In this document: positions 1 through 6,590 of the stretch, piece after piece
Numbering within the stretch: the first letter of the stretch is position 1
Layout: each line of letters begins with the position of its first letter
Origin: an uncultured Bacillota bacterium
GTDB lineage: Bacteria; Bacillota; Limnochordia; Limnochordales; ZCTH02-B6
NCBI GenBank assembly: GCA_937916565.1
Contig: CALFSR010000247.1
Coordinates: 1-10,969, forward strand
DNA: 10,969 bases
Reading direction: 5' to 3'
The notes under the pieces: model-generated
Seen by the model: the letters and a program-made list of their open reading frames with translations, nothing else
The model's database searches: none
Told to the model about the DNA's origin: nothing
Position numbers and translations under genes: made by a program

Positions 1-1
1 C

Positions 2-382
2 ACGGGTCTTGAGCCCCTGGCCCGTGTGTACGTGGGCGACGGCTTACGGGAAGCCGCCCGTCTCGGCGGGCAGGGAATGCGTTTTGACCTTATCCTTGTC
101 GACCCGCCGTACCGCACCGGCCTTGCCCAAGCGGCGCTGGCGGCTCTCGATGCCGCGGGCGCCGTCGCCCCGGGAGCGTGGGTAGTCGTGGAGCACGCTG
201 CGCAAGAGGACATGCCTGAGCGGGCAGCGAATCTCACCAAAGTTCGCGCCGCACGCTACGGCGACACCGTGCTGGCCTTTTACCGCCCGTCCCCCGGCGT
301 CGACGAACCCGGCGCGGGACCCGCACCCCCGCTCGTGCGCGGCGATGGGCCGCAAGCCAGCGGCCACGAGGAGGGCTGTTGA
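2..382 (+). CDS. rsmD: 16S rRNA (guanine(966)-N2)-methyltransferase RsmD, 3' part
   Basis: The gene enters from the left edge, leaving 126 codons of the C-terminal part of a protein normally about 180-190 residues long. RsmD methylates N2 of G966 in 16S rRNA on the assembling small subunit, using S-adenosylmethionine. The diagnostic feature is the catalytic motif DPPY at fragment residues 34-37, inside a hydrophobic strand (DLILVDPPY), followed by a strand reading VVVEH and the closing strand YGDTVLAFY. After this core there is a tail of roughly 30 Pro/Gly-rich residues with no recognisable domain, longer than usual. The rsmD-coaD pairing is a common bacterial gene order and supports the name. 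The TGA stop shares its A with the coaD ATG. The start and SAM-binding glycine motif lie outside the window. Confidence 0.9.
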   Translation, partial: TGLEPLARVYVGDGLREAARLGGQGMRFDLILVDPPYRTGLAQAALAALDAAGAVAPGAWVVVEHAAQEDMPERAANLTKVRAARYGDTVLAFYRPSPGVDEPGAGPAPPLVRGDGPQASGHEEGC

Positions 383-879
383 TGCGCATCGCGGTCTGTC
401 CTGGGAGCTTTGATCCGGTGACCCGGGGCCATCTCGACATCGTCACGCGGGCCGCGCGCCTGTTTGATGTGTTGTATGTGGCCGTGCTGGAGAATGCCCG
501 CAAGCAGCCGCTCTTTTCGGCCCAGGAGCGAGTCGCCATGTTGCAGGAGGCGACCGCATTACTCCCCAACGTGCGCTGCGAGACGTTCAGCGGACTGGTC
601 GTCGCCTACGCCCGCAGCCGGGGGGCTCATGTCATCGTTCGCGGCGTGCGCAGCCCGTCCGACTGCGAGTACGAGCTTCAGATGGCCGGGATGAACCGGG
701 AACTGGATCCCGGCGTGGAGACGCTGTTTTTACCGGCGGCGCCGGGCTACGCCCACGTCCGTTCGAGTCTCATCAAGGAAGTCGCGCTGCTTGGTGGGCC
801 CGTGGAGGCGTGGGTGCCGGACAACGTGGCTCGCAGGCTGCGGGAGCGCTTCGGGAAGAAGGACGGTGCGGACCGGTGA
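382..879 (+). CDS. coaD: Phosphopantetheine adenylyltransferase
   Basis: CoaD transfers AMP from ATP to 4'-phosphopantetheine, giving dephospho-CoA, the penultimate step of coenzyme A synthesis; the enzyme is a cytosolic hexamer. The 165-residue protein is of normal length (about 160). It has the nucleotidyltransferase signature PGSFDPVTRGHLD at residues 7-19 with the T-x-G-H ATP motif (14-17), the family block RGVRSPSDCEYELQMAGMNR (87-106), and RSSLIKE (127-133) in place of the usual S-S-T/S-x-x-R/K-E segment. The ATG at 382 is chosen because GAGGAGGG (368-375) sits 6 nt upstream; a TTG three bases earlier is in frame but less likely. It overlaps the rsmD stop by one base and the next gene by four, so the three are probably co-transcribed. 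The CoA route also supplies the phosphopantetheine arm of the ACP encoded further on. Confidence 0.97.
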   Translation: MRIAVCPGSFDPVTRGHLDIVTRAARLFDVLYVAVLENARKQPLFSAQERVAMLQEATALLPNVRCETFSGLVVAYARSRGAHVIVRGVRSPSDCEYELQMAGMNRELDPGVETLFLPAAPGYAHVRSSLIKEVALLGGPVEAWVPDNVARRLRERFGKKDGADR

Positions 880-1331
880 ACCGGATCAACCTGCTGCTGT
901 TGCTGGATCGCCTGGAGCAGATGGTGCAGGAGGCGCCCCGGGTGCCGCTCGGAAACCGGGCGCTCATTAACGCCGGCGAGATGCTGGAGCTCATCGGCAA
1001 GATCCGCGAGACGCTGCCGGAGGAAGTTAAGCGCGCGGGCCGCCTGGCGGCCGACAGCGAGCGCCTGCTGCAGCAGGGACAGTCCGAAGCCGAGCGGCTC
1101 GTACGGGAAGCGGAGGAGTACGTTGCCCGCCTTGTCAGCGAGTCGGAGATTATGAGGCGGGCCCAGGCCGAAGCCAAGAAGATCCTAGACGACGCGCAGC
1201 GGCGGGCCAAGGAAGTGGAGGCCGGTGCCGACGCTTACGCCGACGGGGTCCTCCGCAATTTGCAAGAGGCGCTTGAGCGCACGCTGCGCACCGTCAAGAA
1301 AGGCCGCAGCGAGCTCCAGCGCGGCGCATAA
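876..1331 (+). CDS. Small charged coiled-coil protein (clostridial coaD-ylbJ neighbour; often labelled ATPase or ATP synthase subunit B-like)
   Basis: This is a soluble protein of 151 residues and unknown function. Residues 1-50 form a conserved-looking head (LLLLLDRLEQMVQEAPRVPL, then INAGEMLELIGKIRETLPEEVKRA). Residues about 52-147 are almost entirely Glu/Lys/Arg/Ala/Leu-rich and predicted to be one long helical coiled coil. The layout (hydrophobic head, LPEE, 'A...ESEI', 'GADAYAD', 'LEE/LERTL...KKGR') matches, from memory, a family found next to coaD and ylbJ in Clostridia that databases call ATPase, ATP synthase B-like or DivIVA-like. No nucleotide-binding motif is visible, so 'ATPase' is not supported. 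A scaffolding or membrane-associated role is only inference. The GTG at 876 is chosen because it overlaps the coaD stop as GTGA and has AAGGACGG upstream; an in-frame GTG at 810 lies inside coaD. Confidence 0.82.
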   Translation: MNRINLLLLLDRLEQMVQEAPRVPLGNRALINAGEMLELIGKIRETLPEEVKRAGRLAADSERLLQQGQSEAERLVREAEEYVARLVSESEIMRRAQAEAKKILDDAQRRAKEVEAGADAYADGVLRNLQEALERTLRTVKKGRSELQRGA

Positions 1332-1335
1332 GCCG

Positions 1336-1378
1336 CCGCCGGCGCAGCCGGCGGGCGCCCATCCCGCTCTTGGCGCCC
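1336..1378. terminator. Overlapping GC-rich hairpins between convergent genes
   Basis: The 54-nt gap between the coiled-coil gene (+) and ylbJ (-) holds an 8-bp perfect stem, CCGCCGGC (1336-1343) with GCCGGCGG (1347-1354) around a 3-nt loop. A second 7-bp stem is GGGCGCC (1353-1359) with GGCGCCC (1372-1378). The two share bases 1353-1354, so they compete only at their edges. The position between convergent stops fits a bidirectional terminator. Neither stem is followed by a T-run, so classical intrinsic termination is not shown. Confidence 0.4.
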
Positions 1379-1385
1379 GTGTTCC

Positions 1386-2624
1386 TCACACGAGGCGTGT
1401 CCAAAAGACCGCCAACCGCCGCAGGATCCATCCCGCCGCGACCACCAGCAGCATTCCGACCGCGAGTTGCGTCGCCGTGGCCGTGGCATGGTACAGCCGC
1501 GCGCCAAACGAAACCGACTGCGCTGCCCACAGGGGCGTTAGCGTCGCGAGTCCGGGCAACCGCGCCCCAGCTTGCGCTCCCAAGGGACCCAGGAGGAGCC
1601 ACGTCCACGCCGCAGCCAGCGCGGCATGCAGGCTGCGAGCGGCGATATACGGTCCGAGGCGAATGCCCGTCCCGTGCACCATCACCGCGACTTGGGCGTG
1701 TACCGACAGCCCGCTCCAGCCGATGACGGCGCTGGCGGCGACCGCCTTCTCCAGGAGCGACGCCGAAGCGGTGCTTGCCGTCTGGGCACCGATGGTGATC
1801 TCGACAAGCCCCCGGACGATCGCGTCGGCTACCGTGGCGTGCAGGTGAAGCGCTCCGAGCCCGGCAGCCAGCGCCTGTGCGGCCAAAGGAACGATGCCGG
1901 CGATGGTCAGCACCTCGAGGATGACCGAGAACATGATGATGGATCCCCCGACAAACAAGAGCGAGTTCATGGAGTTGCGCACCGCGTCGCCGAACAGCTC
2001 GCCGATGGGCCGCCCGTCCCTGGCGCGGGCGTCCCGCAGTGCCGCGAGCGCCCGTTCCAGGACGGCTCCGCTCGAGCGAGCCTCGCGGGTTTCCTCGCCG
2101 CCCCGCGCGTGATACCGCATCACGAGTCCAACGCCGATGACGCCCAAGTAGTGGGCTAGCGTCAACGTCCCCGCCAGTTCCGGCAGGGCGAACATCCCTA
2201 CCGCCACGGCACCGGACAGAAAGAGAGGGTCGGCGGTGTTGGCCAGGGAAACGAGCCGCTCGGCCTCAGGGCTCGTGATGAGCCGTGCCCGGCGCAAGTC
2301 CGCCGTAACCTTCGCTCCCAAAGGGTAGCCGGCGGCGAGGCCGATCGCGACGGCGAAGGCGCCCGCACCCGGAATGCGGAAGAGAGGCCGCATCAAGGGT
2401 TCCAGGACGACGCCGATGAAGTGGATGACCCCAAGGCCCATCATGATTTCCGACATGACGAAGAACGGCAGCAAAGCGGGGAACACCACTTCGAACCATA
2501 GGCGCAAGCCGCGCACGGAGGCCGTGAAAGATGCCTCCGGAAACAGCAGGATCATCGCGGTGACGCACGAGGCGACGGCGGCCATGGCGTAGGCGGGGTA
2601 GGCCGAGCGGGTGGTGCCGGGCAC
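1386..2624 (-). CDS. ylbJ: Sporulation integral membrane protein YlbJ
   Basis: YlbJ is a polytopic inner-membrane protein of the nucleoside-transporter gate-domain family, needed in Bacillus subtilis for proper spore cortex and heat resistance; its transported substrate is not established. The 412-residue protein matches the family length (about 408). Hydrophobic segments are visible near residues 13-28, 45-75, 87-100, 132-170, 222-258, 294-320, 333-350 and 387-405. Family landmarks are WFEVVFPALLPFFVMSEI (43-60), the P-L-x-R-P...G-A-G-A-F...G-Y-P-x-G-A block (76-104), EAERLVSLANTADPLF (120-135) and SGLSVHAQV (304-312). A charged cytosolic loop spans about 172-215. The GTG at 2624 is chosen over an upstream in-frame ATG at 2651 because AGGAGGG lies 6 nt before it. 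It is transcribed alone, divergent from the yceD operon. Its presence is a strong sign of an endospore former. Confidence 0.93.
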   Translation of the reverse strand: MPGTTRSAYPAYAMAAVASCVTAMILLFPEASFTASVRGLRLWFEVVFPALLPFFVMSEIMMGLGVIHFIGVVLEPLMRPLFRIPGAGAFAVAIGLAAGYPLGAKVTADLRRARLITSPEAERLVSLANTADPLFLSGAVAVGMFALPELAGTLTLAHYLGVIGVGLVMRYHARGGEETREARSSGAVLERALAALRDARARDGRPIGELFGDAVRNSMNSLLFVGGSIIMFSVILEVLTIAGIVPLAAQALAAGLGALHLHATVADAIVRGLVEITIGAQTASTASASLLEKAVAASAVIGWSGLSVHAQVAVMVHGTGIRLGPYIAARSLHAALAAAWTWLLLGPLGAQAGARLPGLATLTPLWAAQSVSFGARLYHATATATQLAVGMLLVVAAGWILRRLAVFWTRLV

Positions 2625-2630
2625 GGGGGT

Positions 2631-2637
2631 CCCTCCT
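2631..2637 (-). promoter_or_regulatory. Ribosome binding site that fixes the ylbJ start
   Basis: On the minus strand AGGAGGG ends 6 nt before a GTG at 2624. The longer reading from the ATG at 2651 would put this site inside the coding region and has no comparable site of its own, so the shorter protein is preferred. Confidence 0.75.
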
Positions 2638-2740
2638 GTCGCCTGATACATACGTCCGGGCTCCGGATGTTTATGTCTCGGTCGGCTGGCGCGGGGAACC
2701 CTGAAGACGCCGGGCAGGCGGCAGTGACAGGGTTATTTCG

Positions 2741-2769
2741 TTGACACCCCTGGGGGCAGGCCGTATAAT
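2741..2769 (+). promoter_or_regulatory. Consensus SigA promoter of the yceD-rpmF-plsX-fab operon
   Basis: TTGACA at 2741-2746 and TATAAT at 2764-2769 are separated by exactly 17 nt, a perfect housekeeping promoter in very GC-rich surroundings. The expected transcript start near 2776 would leave only about 12 nt before the GTG of yceD. The spacer contains the dyad CCCC-T-GGGG (2747-2755), a possible operator. This is the only convincing promoter found between ylbJ and rnc, so it probably drives the whole block. Confidence 0.88.
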
Positions 2770-2787
2770 TGGGGCGGTGAGGCAGCG

Positions 2788-3351
2788 GTGCAACTTTCCA
2801 TCGCATCAATCCGCGAACATCGGGGGGCGTCACTGCCCTTTGATTTTATTGTTCCGCCCGGGGAGTGGGCACCGCTGGCTGGTGAAGTGCGGGCCGTCAC
2901 GCCCGTGCACGTGCACGGGCAAGTGACCAACACCGGCGAATCCATGCTCGTGCAGGGCGAGGCCAGCGGGGAGTTTGCCCTGTCCTGTGCCCGCTGCCTG
3001 CAGCCCATGCGCACCCGGCTCGTCGCACCCTTGGAGGAGCGTTACCGCCGGCAAGGCGGGCGATCACCCGAGCGCGGCTTGCAGCGGGGAGAGCCAGGGG
3101 ACGCCGAGGGCGAGGCTGAGGACGACGCGCACACCTACCACGGCGACTGGCTCAACTTGGAGGAAGCGGTGCGGGAAGCGCTGTTCCTGCAAGTTCCCAT
3201 GAAGCCAGTGTGCCGTCCGGACTGCCGCGGGCTGTGCCCCCAGTGCGGGGCCGACCTCAACCAAGGTGACTGCGGTTGTCGCCCGGACATTGTGGACCCA
3301 AGATTGGCGGCGCTGCGGAACTGGGGCAAACCCCTGGACGAGGCCGACTAG
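2788..3351 (+). CDS. yceD: YceD/DUF177 family protein (YlbN in Bacillus)
   Basis: This 187-residue protein belongs to the DUF177 family, nearly always encoded just before rpmF. Family members are linked to 23S rRNA accumulation and ribosome function in bacteria and plastids, but the biochemical activity is not settled. The evidence is the first cysteine pair in SCARCLQPM (C67, C70) and the C-terminal block with C142, C146, C150 and C153 (CRPDCRGLCPQCGADLN), then C162/C164 and DPRLAAL (170-176). The cysteines suggest a metal-binding or structural role, which is inference. Residues about 89-115 form a charged, Gly/Glu-rich linker that is probably disordered. The GTG at 2788 follows GGTGAGG by 5 nt and gives the usual N-terminus. 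It is the first gene of the operon, 63 nt before rpmF. A 20-bp perfect palindrome lies within its coding sequence at 2901-2920. Confidence 0.92.
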   Translation: MQLSIASIREHRGASLPFDFIVPPGEWAPLAGEVRAVTPVHVHGQVTNTGESMLVQGEASGEFALSCARCLQPMRTRLVAPLEERYRRQGGRSPERGLQRGEPGDAEGEAEDDAHTYHGDWLNLEEAVREALFLQVPMKPVCRPDCRGLCPQCGADLNQGDCGCRPDIVDPRLAALRNWGKPLDEAD

Positions 3352-3398
3352 CGGCCCGGAAGGCGCCGGCGCGAACCCACCCTTTCGGAAGCGGACTG

Positions 3399-3406
3399 AA
3401 GGAGGT
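3399..3406 (+). promoter_or_regulatory. Strong ribosome binding site of rpmF
   Basis: AAGGAGGT ends 8 nt before the TTG at 3415. It establishes this rare start codon for a ribosomal protein and agrees with the conserved N-terminus that follows. Confidence 0.8.
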
Positions 3407-3414
3407 CGAACAAA

Positions 3415-3603
3415 TTGGCCAACCCCAAGCGGCGCCATTCGCAGGCGCGCACTGGCAAGCGGCGCTCCACCTGGAAGCTGACTCCGGCGAACTATGGGTC
3501 TTGTCCCCAGTGCAAGGCGCCCAAGCTGCCCCACCGGGCCTGCCCCGAGTGCGGCTACTACGACGGGCGCCAGTACATCGCCCAGAAGCAGGAGAAGGAG
3601 TGA
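3415..3603 (+). CDS. rpmF: Large ribosomal subunit protein bL32
   Basis: This 62-residue basic protein is of normal length for bL32, a component of the 50S subunit near the base of the L1-stalk/exit side. The N-terminus reads MANPKRRHSQARTGKRR, close to the standard bL32 start, followed by a zinc-ribbon with C30-x2-C33 and C43-x2-C46, so it is the cysteine-containing (C+) form that binds zinc. The TTG at 3415 is chosen because of its near-perfect ribosome binding site and the conserved residues directly after it. It sits 63 nt after yceD and 10 nt before plsX. The yceD-rpmF-plsX order is widespread and links ribosome production to lipid synthesis. Confidence 0.97.
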   Translation: MANPKRRHSQARTGKRRSTWKLTPANYGSCPQCKAPKLPHRACPECGYYDGRQYIAQKQEKE

Positions 3604-3613
3604 CCCGCCGCCC

Positions 3614-4645
3614 ATGAGCGCGCGCGGGCTAAAGCCCGTCGCCCTGGATGCGATGGGCGGAGACCGGGCCCCCGAAGAGCTGGTCCACGGCGGCCTGTGG
3701 GCCGCGCGCGAGCTAGGTGTGCCCGTCTGCCTGGTCGGTGATGGCCCGCGCCTTGAGGAGCTTCTGCGCGGCGAGAGCCGGCCCGAAGGATTGACCATCG
3801 AACACGCTCCGGAAACCGTTGCGATGGAGGACCACCCGGCGGAAGCGGTTCGCCGCAAGCGGCAGTCGTCCATCGTGGTCGGAGCGCGGCTTGTCGCCAG
3901 CGGCGCCGCGTGCGCCCTGGTAAGCGCCGGGAATACGGGCGCGGCCATGGCCGCGTCCTTATTCCATATCGGGCGCATTTCCGGCGTCGAGCGGCCCGCC
4001 ATCGCCATCCCGCTGCCGACGCGCACAGGACTTTGTCTCGTCTTGGATGCGGGGGCCAACGCGGAAGTGCGGCCCGAGCACCTGCTGCAGTTTGCCCGCA
4101 TGGGCCGGATCTACGCGCAGGAGGTATACGGGATCCGCGAGCCGCGGGTGGGGCTGCTCAACGTCGGCGAAGAGCCGACCAAAGGCACGCGCGTCGTTCA
4201 GGAGGCCCACGGGCTGCTGAGCGCCGCGGAGGGCCTCGGCTTTGTCGGCAACGTGGAGGGCAAGGACGTCCCCCATGGGGTCGCCGACGTGGTCGTATGC
4301 GACGGTTTCGTGGGCAACATCGTGCTTAAGCTGGCCGAAGGCGTCAGTTCCGCATTGTTCGACATCCTGCGCCGTAACGTGTTCACCGGTTGGCGGGGTG
4401 CTGTGGCGGGGTTATTGCTGCGGCCGGCGCTCAAAGCGGTGAAGGCGCGGCTTGACTACGCAGAGTACGGCGGGGCTCCGCTGCTGGGAGTCCGCGGCGT
4501 GAGCATCATCGCCCACGGCCGCTCCGATCGCCGCGCCATCTTCAATGCCATCCGCGCCGCCGCGGAGGCGGTGGAGCGGGACGTGCCCGCCCGCATCGCC
4601 GACGCGTTCGCGGCAATCCCTCAGGAATGCGAGGCACGCGCATGA
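3614..4645 (+). CDS. plsX: Phosphate acyltransferase PlsX
   Basis: PlsX converts acyl-ACP and phosphate to acyl-phosphate, the donor that PlsY uses to acylate glycerol-3-phosphate, and so connects fatty-acid synthesis to phospholipid. It is a soluble enzyme that associates peripherally with the membrane. The 343 residues agree with the usual 330-345. Family motifs are LDAMGGD (11-17), SAGNTGA (104-110), DAGAN (145-149), LLNVGEEPTKG (181-191), DGFVGNIVLK (230-239) and YGGAPLLGVRG (285-295). The ATG at 3614 is the only plausible start ahead of DAMGGD; its ribosome binding site (AAGGAG, 3595-3600, inside the end of rpmF) is 13 nt away, rather far. The TGA overlaps the fabH ATG as ATGA. Unlike in Bacillus, no fapR precedes it. 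Confidence 0.97.
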   Translation: MSARGLKPVALDAMGGDRAPEELVHGGLWAARELGVPVCLVGDGPRLEELLRGESRPEGLTIEHAPETVAMEDHPAEAVRRKRQSSIVVGARLVASGAACALVSAGNTGAAMAASLFHIGRISGVERPAIAIPLPTRTGLCLVLDAGANAEVRPEHLLQFARMGRIYAQEVYGIREPRVGLLNVGEEPTKGTRVVQEAHGLLSAAEGLGFVGNVEGKDVPHGVADVVVCDGFVGNIVLKLAEGVSSALFDILRRNVFTGWRGAVAGLLLRPALKAVKARLDYAEYGGAPLLGVRGVSIIAHGRSDRRAIFNAIRAAAEAVERDVPARIADAFAAIPQECEARA

Positions 4646-5643
4646 AATCCGCAGGCATCTTGGGCGTGGGGTACGCGGTGCCCGATCGCCGGCTGACCAA
4701 CTTCGATCTTGAGAAAATGGTTGAGACGTCGGACGAGTGGATCACCACCCGGACAGGCATCAAAGAACGTCGCATCGCCGACGAAGGTACGGCCGCGTCA
4801 GACCTGGCTGTATTGGCTGCAAGAAGGGCGCTGGCGGAGGCAAAGGTGGAACCGGCGGATATCGACCTGATCATCGTGGCGACGGTGACGGGGGACTACC
4901 CGTTCCCGTCCACCGCGTGCCTCGTGCAGGATCGGCTCGGCATACAAGGCGCCGCCGCCTACGACTTGGCCGCGGGTTGCTCCGGTTTCGTATACGGCCT
5001 GGACCAGGCGTGGCACGGGGTGCGGGTGGGCGCCTACCGGCACGCCCTCGTCATCGGCAGCGAGGTCTTAAGCCGCATCGTGGACTGGCAGGATCGGTCG
5101 ACGTGCGTCCTGTTCGGCGACGGTGCCGGCGCTGTGGTCATCGGCCCGGTGCCTGAAGGGTACGGGCTCATGGCCAGCTACCTCGGCAGCGACGGCGCGG
5201 GCGCCGACAAGCTGTACATCCCGGCCGGGGGCTCGCGCCGGCCGTTGACAGCCGAAGCCATCGCCGCGGGGGAGCAGTACTTGCGCATGTGCGGCAACGA
5301 TGTGTTCAAGTTCGCCGTGCGCGTCATGGAGGAGGCCAGCCTCGAGGTGCTTCGCCGGGCCGGCTGGTCGCCCTCAGACGTCGATCTTTTCATCCCGCAC
5401 CAGGCCAACATCCGCATTATCGACGCCGCGGCGCGCCGGTTAGGCCTTGAGCCGGAGCGGATCGTCGTCAACGTGGACCGGTATGGCAATACTTCGGCCG
5501 CCTCCATCCCCATCGCGCTCGCGGAGGCCTTGGAGGCCGGACGCGTGCGGCCCGGGCACCGCATCGTGTGCGTCGGCTTTGGTGCCGGCCTCACATGGGG
5601 CGCGGTCGCCCTGCGGTGGGCAGGCGGTGACGGGGCGCAATGA
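4642..5643 (+). CDS. fabH: Beta-ketoacyl-ACP synthase III (FabH)
   Basis: FabH starts fatty-acid chains by condensing acetyl-CoA or a branched acyl-CoA with malonyl-ACP. The 333-residue protein has the full Cys-His-Asn triad: C113 in AAGCSGF, H253 in PHQAN and N283 in YGNTSAAS, with the CoA/ACP-binding segment DEWITTRTGIKERR at 31-44 and the C-terminal GFGAGLTWGA (312-321). Whether it prefers straight or branched primers cannot be read safely; branched primers are usual in Bacillota. The ATG at 4642 is preferred to the in-frame ATG at 4627 because GAGG (4631-4634) stands 7 nt upstream and the ATGA overlap with plsX is a common coupling. It ends in a second ATGA overlap with fabD, leaving no room for the fabK seen between fabH and fabD in many Clostridia. 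Confidence 0.97.
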   Translation: MKSAGILGVGYAVPDRRLTNFDLEKMVETSDEWITTRTGIKERRIADEGTAASDLAVLAARRALAEAKVEPADIDLIIVATVTGDYPFPSTACLVQDRLGIQGAAAYDLAAGCSGFVYGLDQAWHGVRVGAYRHALVIGSEVLSRIVDWQDRSTCVLFGDGAGAVVIGPVPEGYGLMASYLGSDGAGADKLYIPAGGSRRPLTAEAIAAGEQYLRMCGNDVFKFAVRVMEEASLEVLRRAGWSPSDVDLFIPHQANIRIIDAAARRLGLEPERIVVNVDRYGNTSAASIPIALAEALEAGRVRPGHRIVCVGFGAGLTWGAVALRWAGGDGAQ

Positions 5644-6590
5644 GCGACCGGCTTGTGGCTTTTGTGTTTCCCGGCCAAGGCTCGCAGGCGGTCGGGATGG
5701 GCCGGGAGTTGTATGAGCATTATGCGGCGGCGCGCGCTGTATTCGACGAGGCCGATGACGCCCTTGGGTTTCCCTTGAGCCGTCTTTGTTTTGACGGCCC
5801 TGTGGAGGAACTGTGGCTGACCTACAACACCCAGCCGGCGCTGCTCACCGTGAGCGTGGCGGCCTTGCGCGTCTTGGCCGAGCACGGCGTGGCGCCGGAC
5901 GTCGCAGCCGGCCACAGCTTGGGCGAATACAGCGCCTTGGTGGCAGCCGGGGCGCTCACGTTCGCGGATGCCGTGCGTCTTGTGCGCCTGCGGGGCCAGT
6001 ACATGAACGAAGCGGTGCCGGCGGGCATGGGCACCATGGGCGCCGTCATCGGGCTCGACGGGCCGGCGGTCGAGGCGCTGTGCCGGCAGGTGACCGGCGG
6101 CGTCGTGGAGCCTGCGACCTACAACAGCCCCGGCCAAGTGGTGGTCGCCGGCGAGACCGCCGCGGTGCAGGAATGCCTGCAGCTTGCCAGGGCTGCCGGG
6201 GCCAGGCGGGTGCAACTGCTCAGCGTTAGCGGGCCGTTTCACTGCCGGCTGCTGGAGCCCGCAGGCGAGCGCTTGGCGGGGGCGCTCGAGGAAGTGGAGA
6301 TCCGCGACCCGCGCATCCCGGTCATCGCCAACGTCAACGCCGCACCGGTAACCACCGCGGCGGAGGTTCGCTCCGCCTTAATCGCGCAAGTGAGCCGTCC
6401 CGTCTTGTGGGAGCAATCGGTTCGGCGCCTTGTTGACATGGGCGCGACGCTCGCGGTCGAGGTGGGCGAGGGCCGAGTGCTTTGCGGCCTGGTCAAACGC
6501 ATAGCTCCGGAGCTCGAGTGCCTGCCGTGCGGCGACAGGGCGGGGCTGGAAAAAGTCCTTGCACGCCTTTCTGGGGGTGGTGTAACATGA
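5640..6590 (+). CDS. fabD: Malonyl-CoA:ACP transacylase (FabD)
   Basis: FabD moves the malonyl group from CoA to the phosphopantetheine of ACP, providing the extender for FabH and FabF. The protein has 316 residues, typical of the family. Catalytic features are all present: the oxyanion segment FPGQGSQ (10-16), nucleophile S93 in GHSLGEYSAL (91-100), R118 in RLRGQ, which binds the malonyl carboxylate, and H201 in SGPFHCRLL. YNSPGQVVVAG (161-171) is a further family marker. Start and stop both lie in ATGA overlaps, with fabH before and fabG after, so translational coupling along plsX-fabH-fabD-fabG is likely. Its own ribosome binding site is weak (GGCGGTGACGGGG region), which fits coupling. 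Confidence 0.97.
   Translation: MSDRLVAFVFPGQGSQAVGMGRELYEHYAAARAVFDEADDALGFPLSRLCFDGPVEELWLTYNTQPALLTVSVAALRVLAEHGVAPDVAAGHSLGEYSALVAAGALTFADAVRLVRLRGQYMNEAVPAGMGTMGAVIGLDGPAVEALCRQVTGGVVEPATYNSPGQVVVAGETAAVQECLQLARAAGARRVQLLSVSGPFHCRLLEPAGERLAGALEEVEIRDPRIPVIANVNAAPVTTAAEVRSALIAQVSRPVLWEQSVRRLVDMGATLAVEVGEGRVLCGLVKRIAPELECLPCGDRAGLEKVLARLSGGGVT

Noticed and set aside
1572..2159. Plus-strand open frames opposite ylbJ.
   Set aside because: They have no ribosome binding site or recognisable motif, and ylbJ on the other strand has a strong start and clear family signatures.
2646..2676. Possible SigE promoter of ylbJ on the minus strand: ACATAAAC, 14 nt, CGTATGTAT.
   Set aside because: The -35 ATA and the spacing are acceptable and ylbJ is SigE-dependent in Bacillus, but the -10 matches only about 3 of 7 consensus bases of CATACAnT.
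2625..2787. FapR-type operator near the fab operon promoter.
   Set aside because: No sequence like the Bacillus FapR site (TTAGTACCTGGTACTAA type) is present, and no fapR gene lies in the window.
3352..3414. A second promoter or a riboswitch between yceD and rpmF.
   Set aside because: Apart from the ribosome binding site, the 63 nt contain no -35/-10 pair and no convincing structure.
5178..6242. Long minus-strand open frame opposite fabH/fabD (354 codons), with similar ones opposite fabG (6239-7294) and plsX (3064-4101).
   Set aside because: High GC content depletes stop codons on the opposite strand. The translations are Arg/Pro/Ala-rich with no motifs, while the plus-strand genes have complete catalytic residues.
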